Of a stretch of DNA of 64,000 nucleotides, positions 46,291-55,397 are shown one piece after another; position 1 is the first letter of the stretch, and every line of letters begins with the position of its first letter. Source of the stretch: JBBECJ01 sp963763325. Lineage in GTDB: Bacteria; Chloroflexota; Chloroflexia; Thermomicrobiales; CFX8. Both the position numbers and the translations under genes were made by a program. The notes below the pieces were generated by a model that was not told the origin of the DNA, searched no databases, and worked only from the letters and a program-made list of their open reading frames with translations. The DNA lies in assembly GCA_963763325.1 (NCBI GenBank), contig CAVXOL010000019.1:310001-374000 (forward strand), in the 5' to 3' direction.

Positions 46291-47928
46291 TCAGGGCAGC
46301 TTCAGCAGGCACCCCTCGTTGCCGCGCAACCTGAATGATGCAAGGTCTTCAGCGCCGTCGCGATCCATCCGGGTTGAGGCGACCATCTGACCCTGACCAC
46401 CGACCGGCAGATTGAGCGTCTGTGTCTGGTCGGTGAAGTTGAGCGCGACGAGGTAGCGTTCGTCGTCCTGCTGTCGTATCCAGACCATGCAGTCGTCAGA
46501 ATCAACGTCGACCTGCACGTAGTCGCCGAGTGAGAGGGCCGGGCTGGCGGCGCGTTCGGCGAGAAGCCTGCGCGTCAGGGCCAGCATCGAGCGCGGATCA
46601 TCGAGCTGGCTCGCAACATTCAGCGTCTCAGAATCCGGCGCGATTGGAAGCCAGGGATCGACGCCTGGCTCGCTGAATCCAGCGTTCGGACCAGCGTCCC
46701 AGAGCATCGGCGCGCGCTGGGGATCGCGGCCGAGGCTCAGATCGCCGACGCGGATGCCCCACGGGTCCTGGACCTTCTCCAGCGGAACCGGCACGTCCTG
46801 CATCCCCAGTTCGTCGCCCTGGTAAAGGGTCGGCGTCCCACGCAGTGTGAGCAGCAGCATCATCGCGATCCGTGCCCGCTCCGGCCCGATTCGGCTGGCG
46901 ACGCGCGGCTCGTCGTGGTTACCGACAACGTAGTTCGGCCAGGCACCGGATGGGATCGTGTTTTCGAGTGAACTGACAAAACGGCGGACAGCGGCCGCGT
47001 CCCATGGGACGGCCAGCAGGCCGAAATTGAACGGCAGGTGCAACTCGTCCAGCGCGCCGCCGTAGTAGCTCGACCAGATTTCCAACTCGAAGATGTGGAT
47101 CTCGCCGATTGCAATCCGCGGCTGCTCGTCGCTGTACTCTTCAAGCAGCGAGCGCATCTCGCGGTACACGTCATGAACGTCCTCATGGCCCATGTCGTGG
47201 ATGTGCAGTTGCGAGTCGTAGTCACCCTGGTCCTTGTGGCGCACCAGATCGGCGTTAGGAGCAGGTGGGTTATCCCGCAACTCGGGATCCTTCATGATCC
47301 GATGGGCCACGTCGATTCGGAAGCCGTCAACGCCACGCTCCATCCAGAAGCGCACGACACCGAACATTGCCTCTTTCACGTCCTCGTTGCGCCAGTTCAG
47401 GTCAGGCTGCTGCGGGAGGAACGAGTGCAGGTAATACTGGCCGGTCGTCTCGTCGAGCGTCCATGCCGGACCGCCGAAGCTGGCCTGCCAGTTGTTGGGG
47501 AGGCTTCCGTCAGGTTCCGGGTCGCGCCAGATATACCAGTCACGCTTCGGGTTGTCGCGCGAGGAACGCGATTCGATGAACCAAGGGTGCTGGTCGGACG
47601 TATGGTTCGGCACATAGTCGATGATGACGCGCATGTCTCGCGCGTGCGCCTCCGCGACGAGCCGGTCGAACGTTGCCAGATCGCCGAAGAGCGGATCGAC
47701 ATCGCAGTAGTCGGAGACATCGTAGCCAAAATCGGCCATCGGGGACGGGAAGAATGGCGAGAGCCAGATGGCATCGACACCGAGTGTCTCGCTCAGGTAG
47801 TCCAGCTTCTCGATCGCGCCAGCCAGATCGCCGACACCGTCGCCGTTACTGTCACGGAAGCTACGCGGATAGATCTGATAGACCACCCCCGACTGCCACC
47901 AGAGCGGCTGCATATCACCAGACGACAA
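46291..47928 (-). CDS. GH13 alpha-glucosidase / oligo-1,6-glucosidase
   Basis: 545 residues. Glycoside hydrolase 13 barrel: VVYQIYPRSFRDSNGDGVGD, DYVPNHTS, nucleophile Asp in GVDGFRIDVAHRIM, acid/base Glu in AIGEIHIFELEIW and stabiliser Asp in VVGNHDEPRVASR. The calcium-type loop DSNGDGVGD is present. A C-terminal beta domain follows (YLVALNFTDQTQTLNLP). No signal peptide, so it is cytoplasmic and probably cleaves alpha-1,4/1,6-glucosides or trehalose-type sugars taken up by transporters elsewhere. Confidence 0.93.
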   Translation of the reverse strand: MSSGDMQPLWWQSGVVYQIYPRSFRDSNGDGVGDLAGAIEKLDYLSETLGVDAIWLSPFFPSPMADFGYDVSDYCDVDPLFGDLATFDRLVAEAHARDMRVIIDYVPNHTSDQHPWFIESRSSRDNPKRDWYIWRDPEPDGSLPNNWQASFGGPAWTLDETTGQYYLHSFLPQQPDLNWRNEDVKEAMFGVVRFWMERGVDGFRIDVAHRIMKDPELRDNPPAPNADLVRHKDQGDYDSQLHIHDMGHEDVHDVYREMRSLLEEYSDEQPRIAIGEIHIFELEIWSSYYGGALDELHLPFNFGLLAVPWDAAAVRRFVSSLENTIPSGAWPNYVVGNHDEPRVASRIGPERARIAMMLLLTLRGTPTLYQGDELGMQDVPVPLEKVQDPWGIRVGDLSLGRDPQRAPMLWDAGPNAGFSEPGVDPWLPIAPDSETLNVASQLDDPRSMLALTRRLLAERAASPALSLGDYVQVDVDSDDCMVWIRQQDDERYLVALNFTDQTQTLNLPVGGQGQMVASTRMDRDGAEDLASFRLRGNEGCLLKLP

Positions 47929-48003
47929 GACTCCACCCTTCAGTGCGTACGAACGAGATACGCGTGGCCTGTTGGAAGGGTATCAGCATCAGGTGTGCCG
48001 TGA

Positions 48004-48083
48004 GGGTCGGGAATCGGGAATCGGAGGGAGGACAGGGCACATCTTCGTTCGATACGCCCGAGTCCCGACGTCCGATTCCCGAC
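48004..48083 (-). terminator. Inverted repeat after TerC
   Basis: GGTCGGGAATCGG and CCGATTCCCGACC pair perfectly over 13 bases, with further GGGAATCGG/CCCGAGTC material inside. Just after the TerC stop and before the glucosidase start, so it separates the two units. Confidence 0.55.
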
Positions 48084-48087
48084 CGCT

Positions 48088-48876
<789 letters not shown>

Positions 48877-48985
48877 CAGCGCATCCCCTCACGTCGAACG
48901 AATCCGGCGGCGCGATCGCCCACGACGATGCGCGACACGATTGTATGTCAGTGAGGGGTATGCAGGATGAGTGCCCGGTGTTCAG

Positions 48986-50059
48986 CTACTCGCCACGCTC
49001 CAACGCAAGCAGAGCCTGCTTGCGCTCCTCGCCCCAGCGGTAGCCGCCAGTCGTGCCGTCGGAGCGGACGACACGGTGGCAGGGAACCAGCAGCGCGACC
49101 GGGTTGGTTGCGCAGGCGGAGGCGACGGCGCGGACGGCAGTCGGCTGGCCGATCTGTTTCGCGATCTCAGCGTAGCCGCGAGTGGCGCCATACGGAATCT
49201 CGCGCAACGCCTCCCAGACACGGCGCTTGAAGGCGGTCGTCTGCACGTCGAGCGGAAGGTCGAGATGCGGCAACCGGCCGGAGAGGTGCGCCGCAATCTC
49301 GGCCACCCACTCGTCCAGGCCGCTGTCGTCACGCACGATCTCGGCGGCCGGATACTCGGCGCGGAGCGTCGCTTCCAGCTCGGCGTCGTCGTCACCCAGG
49401 TAGATAGCCGAGACGCCATGCTCGGTCGCGCCGACCAGAAGACGGCCGAGCCGGCAATCGGCGATCGTGTAGCCGATCGACATCCCCCTCCCGCCCCGCA
49501 GATAGGCGCCGGGCGTCATGCCCAGCTGGCCGGGTGCGCGTTCGTAGAGGCGGCTGCTGGAGCCGTATCCGGCGTCGTACATCGCGGTCGTCACGTCGCT
49601 CCGCTCGCGTAGCCCGACTTTGACAGTGCCGAGCCGGAGGGCGTCGGCGTAGGCACGCGGCGAGATGCCCAGCATGCGCTTGAAGGTGCGTTGCAGGTGA
49701 TGGGGCGACATGCCGACCGCCTCGCCCAGTTCGTCAAGCGTTACGTTGCGGTCGAGGTGCTCCTCGATGTAGCGGCTCGCCTGCTCGACGGCGCGCGCCT
49801 GAGGCAACACGTCTTCCGGCTTGCAGCGGCGGCACGGGCGGTAGCCGTCGCGCGCGGCAACCTCGCCGACCGGGTAGAAGACGACATTCTGGCGTAACGG
49901 TCGTCGGGCCGGGCAGGATGGGCGGCAGTAGATGCCAGTGCTGCGAACACCAACCACAAAGCGGCCATCGTAGCCGGCATCGCGCGCCTCGAACGCCTTC
50001 CAGCGCTCCTCATCGGTCAACGGATCGTCTGTCGCGGTCATTGCAATCGTCTCAAGCAT
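48986..50059 (-). CDS. ada: Ada: methylated-DNA repair regulator
   Basis: 357 residues from ATG 50059, with GAGGGA about 8 bases upstream. N-terminal zinc domain has four Cys (YCRPSCPA and CRRC); one of these accepts methyl groups from phosphotriesters. AraC-type helix-turn-helix domain: YIEEHLDRNVTLDELGEAVG and SPHHLQRTFKRMLGISPRAY. The C-terminal MGMT domain has FKRRVWEALREIPYGATRGY and active-site PCHRVVRSDGTTGGYRWG. Full domain order of E. coli Ada is present. Controls and performs adaptive response to alkylation. Confidence 0.95.
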   Translation of the reverse strand: MLETIAMTATDDPLTDEERWKAFEARDAGYDGRFVVGVRSTGIYCRPSCPARRPLRQNVVFYPVGEVAARDGYRPCRRCKPEDVLPQARAVEQASRYIEEHLDRNVTLDELGEAVGMSPHHLQRTFKRMLGISPRAYADALRLGTVKVGLRERSDVTTAMYDAGYGSSSRLYERAPGQLGMTPGAYLRGGRGMSIGYTIADCRLGRLLVGATEHGVSAIYLGDDDAELEATLRAEYPAAEIVRDDSGLDEWVAEIAAHLSGRLPHLDLPLDVQTTAFKRRVWEALREIPYGATRGYAEIAKQIGQPTAVRAVASACATNPVALLVPCHRVVRSDGTTGGYRWGEERKQALLALERGE

Positions 50060-50148
50060 GTTGATTCCCTCACGAGGCGCCATCCAATCGATTCTTCCTG
50101 CACTCATCGTATGAGATCGACGACTGACAAACTATCCGGCGCTTGCGC

Positions 50149-51043
50149 TCAATCAGGCTGCTGCGCCGCATCATCGGAGGTAAACAGCAACCGTAGCGCC
50201 GCGATGTCGCGTGCTCCGTATCCCTGGTCCCGGGCGGCGGTCAGCGCCTCGCTGGCGGCAGCGCCGAGGCCGAGTGGCAGTCCAAGTTCGCGGGCGAGGT
50301 CGAGGATGACGGTGATGTCTTTGAGGACGATGCTGATGTTGGCTCCGCCATCGTCATTCCCTGCCAGCATCAGCGGAAACGAACGCTCGAAGACGCGCGA
50401 GTTGCCCCAGGCATTCCGGACAACCTCGAATGTCAGCGCCGGATCGGCCCCCGCCTTCGTCGCCAGCGCCAGGGCTTCGGCAGTCGCCACGGCGTGAATC
50501 GAGACGAGGAGCTGGTTGACGAGCTTGATCGTGCAGCCGGCGCCAGACGGCCCGACGTAGTAAATGCGCTCGCCGAACACCTCGAAGACCGGGCGAACGC
50601 GCTCGAATGCCTCGCCATCGCCGCCACACATGATTGTCAGCGTCCCGTTGACGGCCCCTTCCGGCCCTCCGGAAATTGGAGCGTCCAGAAACGTGACACC
50701 CCGCTTGCTCGCCGCCCGTTCGATTTCGCGGCTGAGTTCCGGGCTGACGGTCGAGAGGTCAGATCAGAATGGCGCCCTCTCTCGCACCGTCCAGCAACCC
50801 ACGCTCGCCGAGATACACCTCCCGGACGGCCTCCGGCGTCGGCAGCGCCGTCAGAACGACGTCACAGGCCGCACCAATCGCTGCGGCATCCGGCAACGGT
50901 TCAGCGCCGAGCGCGACGAGTGTATCGACACTCGGCCGGCTGCGGTTATTGACCGAGACGGAGTAGCCGGCTTCGATCAACCGCTGCGCGATCGGCAGCC
51001 CCATCGCACCGAGTCCGATACAGCCGATTCGCGATGTCTCCAC
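50149..51043 (-). pseudogene. Beta-hydroxyacid dehydrogenase (3-HIBADH/GarR type), one frame break
   Basis: About 297 residues from GTG 51043, with AAGGGAG upstream. The NAD(P) motif IGCIGLGAMGLPIAQRLIEA and DVVLTALPTPEAVREVY are in the first frame, which ends at a TGA near 50763 right after GAILI. Removing one T gives GAILI-DLSTVSPELSR, the family's conserved DxSTxxP. The catalytic-domain part has FLDAPISGGPEGAVNGTLTI, the catalytic Lys in GAGCTIKLVNQLLVS and ALALATKAGAD. Likely reduces or oxidises tartronate semialdehyde or 3-hydroxyisobutyrate-like substrates. The break at a conserved motif suggests base error. Confidence 0.88.
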
Positions 51044-51527
51044 CGGACGCTCCCTTTCGTGCTGCGCGACACGTATGTGACGACAGCGTAGCACTCCCCC
51101 ATCACCCTGAGTGACAGCGAACCCCCTGCGCCAGCGGACTCACCAGTCAAGGCGGAGAGGTCCTTCGCTGTAGCTCAGGACGCCGAGGGAGGCTGCTGCA
51201 CAATGAGAATGCCGTCCAGCATACGGCCGCTCTCAGACTGCCCAGTACTGACAGGACGAGAGCAACGACACCATGACACCGAATCGGTCGGGATGCTGGC
51301 TGGACAGGCGGGCCATCCGCAGTACAGAACAATCGACTATGCCATCATGGGTGCGCGAACAGGTTGGCATCCGGTGCGTCGTGCGCCTGGCCCAGCGGCA
51401 CATGGGCTACCCGACGTTATCCTCATCGCACCACCGGGCCGGACACCGTGCAGGGCAACTGCACCCCGTGTCGCACACGGATTCCGTGGAGATCGTGCTA
51501 CCTGGTCCCGAATTGAAGGAGGAAGAA
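51044..51527. other. Non-coding stretch between dehydrogenase and RraA gene
   Basis: 484 bases holding the promoters of the divergent dehydrogenase and RraA genes. A plus-strand frame from 51273 runs into the RraA gene but its first ~85 codons do not resemble RraA, so they were excluded. No hairpin, riboswitch or small gene was recognised. Confidence 0.35.
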
Positions 51528-52256
51528 TTGGATAGTCAGGACCGACCAATAGGATATCTCTCTTCCGCAGCGACCGAGGCGCTGCGATGCGCCAGCACGG
51601 CGACAATCACGACCCAGCTGCTCAAGCGGGGCTTCCGCAACACGTTTCTAGCCGGGCTGACGGCCACCAGGCCCGACATGCGGATGGTTGGCTATGCCTT
51701 CACACTGCGCTACGTTCCAATGCGCGAAGATCTCGACCTGGTCGACATCGACAACACGACCAGCGCTCAGCGGCTGGCAGTCGAGGCGGTTGGTCCTGGC
51801 GACGTGCTGGTCATCGACGCGCGCAATGATGTCGGGGCAGCCACGCTCGGCAACATCCTGGCCGAGCGAATCCTGGTCCGCGGCGCGGCCGGGATCGTCA
51901 CCGACGGCGCGATGCGCGATACCTCTGCCTTCCGCGAGATCGGGCTGCCGGCCTACATCCGCGCAACCCATCAGACACAGAGCACGGCACGCCACCACCC
52001 GGCAGACATGAACGTCCCGATCGGCTGTGCCGGCGTCCTGGTCATGCCGGGAGATGTCGTTGTCGGCGACGCCGATGGAGTCGTCATCATCCCGCGTGCC
52101 GTCGCCGAGGAGGTCGCCTTCGCTTCCCGCGAGCAGGAGGAACGCGAAGAGTTCATTCTCGAAAAGATTCGCGCCGGCTCCAGCATCCTTGGCGTCTACC
52201 CGCCAGACGAGAAGACGCTGGCGGAGTTTGAGGGACGTAGGGATATGGGGACGTAG
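51528..52256 (+). CDS. RraA-like protein (second copy)
   Basis: 242 residues from TTG 51528, chosen because AAGGAGGAAGAA precedes it and conserved sequence begins at once (LDSQDRPIGYLSSAATEALR). RraA fold elements: MVGYAFTLRYVPMREDLDL, PGDVLVIDARNDVGAATLG, GIVTDGAMRDTSAFREIGLP (RD catalytic pair) and GDVVVGDADGVVIIP. It is closer to the aldolase-type than to RNase E regulators. Beside it is a beta-hydroxyacid dehydrogenase, so the two may act in one keto-acid pathway, but the genes are divergent. Confidence 0.87.
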   Translation: MDSQDRPIGYLSSAATEALRCASTATITTQLLKRGFRNTFLAGLTATRPDMRMVGYAFTLRYVPMREDLDLVDIDNTTSAQRLAVEAVGPGDVLVIDARNDVGAATLGNILAERILVRGAAGIVTDGAMRDTSAFREIGLPAYIRATHQTQSTARHHPADMNVPIGCAGVLVMPGDVVVGDADGVVIIPRAVAEEVAFASREQEEREEFILEKIRAGSSILGVYPPDEKTLAEFEGRRDMGT

Positions 52257-52314
52257 GGATGCACGGGCAGAGCCGACCCCGTTGGGGTGTCATCCTGAGC
52301 CGCAGCGAAGGATC
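52238..52314. repeat. Intergenic repeat units
   Basis: GGGACGTAGGGATATGGGGA units (52240 on) resemble one arm of the 14.4-kb palindrome. Then TCATCCTGAGCCGCAGCGAA followed by GGATC (52290-52314) has ATCCT/AGGAT ends and matches a short interspersed element known from many bacterial genomes (TCATCCTGAGCG...AAGGATC). Together they lie between the RraA and glyoxalase-type genes. Confidence 0.55.
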
Positions 52315-52425
52315 GCCCGGCCTTGACACGTGGCCCGTAGTCCCTCAAATGCCGGTTGACAGCGAACATATGTTCGCATACGCTGGCTCTCCCTACAATT
52401 GAGTTCGGATCCACGAGGAGGTCAG

Positions 52426-52833
52426 ATGATCAGGCATGTGGCGGGCGTCGGCGAGATCGTTGAGGATGTTGCGGCAGCAGTTGCGTTTTATCGTGATGTG
52501 CTCGGTCTTGAGGTGGAGTACGACGGCTCCGAGCCGTATGCCGAGGTGAAGGTGGCCGGCATCGGGCACTATGGGCTCTGGGGCAGGAGGCACGCCGCCG
52601 AAGCGATCCTCGGCGACGCCGCGTTGGCTGACCAGGTGCCGCTCGGTTTCGCGATGGGCTTCGAGGTCGATTCGGTCGAGGAGGCCGCACAGGTGTCCAC
52701 CGAACGCGGACTGACACTCACGCAGCAACCGAAGACCGAACCGTGGGGCCAGGTGACAGCCCGCTTCATTCTTCCCAGTGGCCTCGTGGGTGAATTCTCT
52801 GAGACACCCTGGGCGAGACAGATCGGCGAGTAG
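52426..52833 (+). CDS. Glyoxalase/VOC-fold protein
   Basis: 135 residues from ATG 52426, with GAGGAGG 4 bases upstream. The vicinal-oxygen-chelate pattern IRHVAGVGEIVEDVAAAVAF then YRDVLGLEVEYDG begins the fold, with FAMGFEVDSVEEAAQVSTER and FILPSGLVGEFSE at the end. Metal ligands: His in IRHVAGV, a later His in GIGHYGLWG and Glu in GEFSE are possible. Reaction unknown (dioxygenase, lyase or resistance-type). Confidence 0.85.
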   Translation: MIRHVAGVGEIVEDVAAAVAFYRDVLGLEVEYDGSEPYAEVKVAGIGHYGLWGRRHAAEAILGDAALADQVPLGFAMGFEVDSVEEAAQVSTERGLTLTQQPKTEPWGQVTARFILPSGLVGEFSETPWARQIGE

Positions 52834-52891
52834 CGGTCAGTCGTCAGCTATCCGCTGTCGGCCATCAGCCAATCCGTGGACGTTCAGGTCT

Positions 52892-52939
52892 GCGCCGTCT
52901 TGAGAGAGTGGAGTCGTGTCCGCTCTCTCAAGACGGCGC
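52892..52939 (+). terminator. Strong hairpin after the glyoxalase gene
   Basis: GCGCCGTCTTGAGAGAG and CTCTCTCAAGACGGCGC form a perfect 17-bp stem with a 14-base loop, about 60 bases beyond the VOC-gene stop. Confidence 0.8.
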
Positions 52940-53145
52940 CGTGTCTTCAGCGCCTCACGCTATCCAGCCTCAATCTGCTCGTTGCTATATCTCATCACAT
53001 TCCACACTCCTGAATCGCGTTGTCTGTATCGCGTCTCACGCCCGCGCTGCCGTGGAACGCCAGATGCGTAACTGACCCAGCCGGTGCCATGCAGGTACTG
53101 GCTGAAAGAATCGCAGAGATACGACGATCGAAAGGGAGACCCGCA

Positions 53146-53676
53146 TTGACTGGAAGACTGACGCACCGCTCCTGGCTCAGCACCTTGAGCATCGCACTGA
53201 TTGGCTTTCTGATGCTGACGCTCGTTGCTGCCTGTGGTAGTGACGATAACGGTGACGACGACAGCGACGACAGCACGACAACAACCGAGACGACATCAAG
53301 CGGTAGCACTACCGCGACCGAGGCTGACACCGGCAACACGACCGGTGCATCCAGCAACACGGGCGACGCAATGGCAATCGGCCTCTGCCTCCAGTCGAGC
53401 ACAGACGGCGACATTGTCAACGACCTGCGCGACGGCGACACCGAGAGCGCCGAGTCGATGTACCGTGAGTGCCTCGGCGATGCGCTGCCTGAATCGATGG
53501 TCAGCCAGCTCGATCCAATCATTGAGCAGGCCGGAACCTGCGGCAGCGATGCCGCCGCTGACCTGAGTGATGAGGACGTTGCCGCGATCGAAGATGGTGA
53601 CGAGGCCGCGATCGAGGACATCACGTCCGCCACACTTGAGTGCCTGTCAGCCGACCTGGGCATCGACCTCCAATAG
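53146..53676 (+). CDS. Four-Cys lipoprotein, family A
   Basis: 176 residues from TTG 53146, with AAGGGAG upstream; a longer frame begins at 53020. Lipoprotein signal LSIALIGFLMLTLVAAC (lipobox VAAC), then an Asp-rich and Thr-rich linker, then a ~100-residue domain with four Cys: IGLCLQSSTDGDIVND, YRECLGDALPESMVSQL, IIEQAGTCGSDA, SATLECLSADLGI. The next gene encodes a clear relative, so this is a tandem duplication. No known family recognised. Probably a secreted helical domain held by two disulfides. Confidence 0.75.
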   Translation: MTGRLTHRSWLSTLSIALIGFLMLTLVAACGSDDNGDDDSDDSTTTTETTSSGSTTATEADTGNTTGASSNTGDAMAIGLCLQSSTDGDIVNDLRDGDTESAESMYRECLGDALPESMVSQLDPIIEQAGTCGSDAAADLSDEDVAAIEDGDEAAIEDITSATLECLSADLGIDLQ

Positions 53677-53760
53677 CCCTCCGCAGCGTGGCGCCCGGGA
53701 CGCGTCCTGGCGCCACGCTCGACGGCCCGGCCACGACCGACCGGCTGAATGGGGGACAGG

Positions 53761-54318
53761 ATGACGGACCGGCACGCAAAACGAGGACGCTGGCTTCCAG
53801 CCAGGATCGGATTACTGCTGTCGCTACTGTCGCTGGTGCTCGTTGCCTGCTCGACCGGCGGCGACGACCCGGCACCGACGCCAACCGCAACGGTGACCGC
53901 AACAGCGACAGCAACACCGTCACCAACGCCGTCGCCAGTACCGACAGAGACGCCTTCGCCGACGCCGTTCATTCCGCCAACCGTCGCGGTAACGGACGAC
54001 GACTCTATTCAGTCGTGTCTGGAACGCAACCTGACAGCGGACCTCTTGATCAGCCTGTCAATGGACGAAACATCGCTGACCGAAGACATCCTGGAAACCT
54101 GTCTGGAGACGACGATCCCATCGGAGTTGACGTTCTTGCTGAACCCGATCATCGAGGACGCTAGCGAGTGCGCGCTGGATGTCTCCAACACGCTCACCAA
54201 CGAGGAACTGATCGCTCTGGCTGGCGAGAACAGCGCACGCAAAGATGAGATTACCGATCGTGTCACCGACGATATTCTCTCGTGCCTGAGCGACCAGTAC
54301 AGCCTCGGCATCTTCTAG
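53761..54318 (+). CDS. Four-Cys lipoprotein, tandem paralogue
   Basis: 185 residues from ATG 53761, with GGGGGACAGG upstream; a longer frame begins at 53749. Lipoprotein signal LLLSLLSLVLVAC, then a Thr/Pro-rich linker, then the same four-Cys domain as the preceding gene (IQSCLERNLTADLLISL, ILETCLETTIPSELTF, PIIEDASECALDV, ILSCLSDQYSLGI). The linker is Thr/Pro-rich rather than Asp-rich, so only the globular domain is conserved. The pair is separated by 84 bases. Confidence 0.75.
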   Translation: MTDRHAKRGRWLPARIGLLLSLLSLVLVACSTGGDDPAPTPTATVTATATATPSPTPSPVPTETPSPTPFIPPTVAVTDDDSIQSCLERNLTADLLISLSMDETSLTEDILETCLETTIPSELTFLLNPIIEDASECALDVSNTLTNEELIALAGENSARKDEITDRVTDDILSCLSDQYSLGIF

Positions 54319-54591
54319 ATACGATACTTTGAAGGATAGTGCCACGCTCGCGGGGTCCGGTCGCAGATCGGACCCAACCCAAGGTCCACACGTCGACACA
54401 GTACGGCATGGCTGGACAACGTTTCAGCACGCTGCTCTCGTATGGTGAGCGGGACGAGTTGCAGTGTGGAGAATTGGCCGGGTCGGGTCAGCCCCGGCTG
54501 TGATCGTCAAGTGGGGCACCGGAATCCGCCATACCTGCTCGGAACCTTTCAACGTATCTGATGAGTTTCTTGAAGGTTAAGGCGCGGGTTT

Positions 54592-54927
54592 CTAGGGCTT
54601 GACGGGAGCCGGGGCCGGCTCTTCGAGCCAGGTCTGAAGCGCGTCGCCACCCTTCGCGATCCAGGCGGGAAAATTCTCGCGAATCTCGCTGATGGTGCTG
54701 GCCATGTCGTCGCGTGTAATCGTCTCGTCACTCAACCAGGCCCGCTCGCCGGTATCCGGGGCGCCTCCGGGGCCACAACGGTGGATCCAGATGCACCAGA
54801 AGCGTGGCTCAGCCGGGTGACGGTCTGGAGCAAGGCGGTAGGTATAGGCGGTTTTGTGGGGTTTGAAGAAGAATCCGTGGCCGATGTGCTGGCGGCTGGG
54901 AATGATCTCCAGCGATTCGAGGACCAT
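54592..54927 (-). CDS. Hypothetical protein
   Basis: 111 residues beginning MVLESLEIIPSRQHIGHGFF. No family recognised. Upstream frames on the same strand (about 54940-55100) hold sequence that could join to it after a frame break: one reads HWMVQVKIESGFTW and another DGASPFVVPSSILMFP. It may thus be the C-terminal part of a longer broken gene. Composition is like neighbouring genes. Confidence 0.4.
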   Translation of the reverse strand: MVLESLEIIPSRQHIGHGFFFKPHKTAYTYRLAPDRHPAEPRFWCIWIHRCGPGGAPDTGERAWLSDETITRDDMASTISEIRENFPAWIAKGGDALQTWLEEPAPAPVKP

Positions 54928-55172
54928 GTGAACCCGCTCTCAATTTTGACCTGCACCATCCAGTGCGGGAAACATGAGTATACTGGATGGCACCACGAAC
55001 GGTGACGCCCCGTCACAGTGCAGGTTGGGCCTGCCCTGCCGCGGGTGTGTCCTGAACACGTCGTAACCCTCAATCCCGCCCACAGCGATGATCCAGCGGA
55101 ACGGCCAGATCGCCGTTCCGCCAACCGCGCCGAAGCGGCACAACGCGTAAACGCGCCTGTAAAGGAACGAAC

Positions 55173-55394
55173 ATGACCGGAGAATTCTCCGAAGACGTCA
55201 TTGCCTGGATGCAGGCACACCCAACCACAGACGGCCATCCGCTGGTCGAACTGGCGGCCCAGTTCGGCCTGTCGCCCGAACGAATGCGTGACCGGCTGCT
55301 ACGGCTCGTCAATACCGGCCAACTCGTCCAGAGCGAACCGATCACCGGCTTTGCTGATGCCAACCCGAGCTACGCGCTGAAAACTGCCGACTGA
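55173..55394 (+). CDS. Small winged-helix-like protein
   Basis: 73 residues. EFSEDVIAWMQAHPTTDGHP then LVELAAQFGLSPERMRDRLL and RLVNTGQLVQSEP resemble a winged-helix/HTH with a final beta wing. A GGAA site lies before ATG 55173. It could be a transcription factor or a protein-protein module. Not recognised as a specific family. Confidence 0.6.
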   Translation: MTGEFSEDVIAWMQAHPTTDGHPLVELAAQFGLSPERMRDRLLRLVNTGQLVQSEPITGFADANPSYALKTAD

Positions 55395-55397
55395 CCA

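Noticed and set aside
47038..48003. 321-codon plus-strand frame
   Set aside because: Antisense to the GH13 gene with all three catalytic residues on the minus strand.
51273..51527. Upstream extension of the second RraA gene
   Set aside because: The first 85 codons do not resemble RraA, while the TTG at 51528 has a strong ribosome site and conserved sequence follows.
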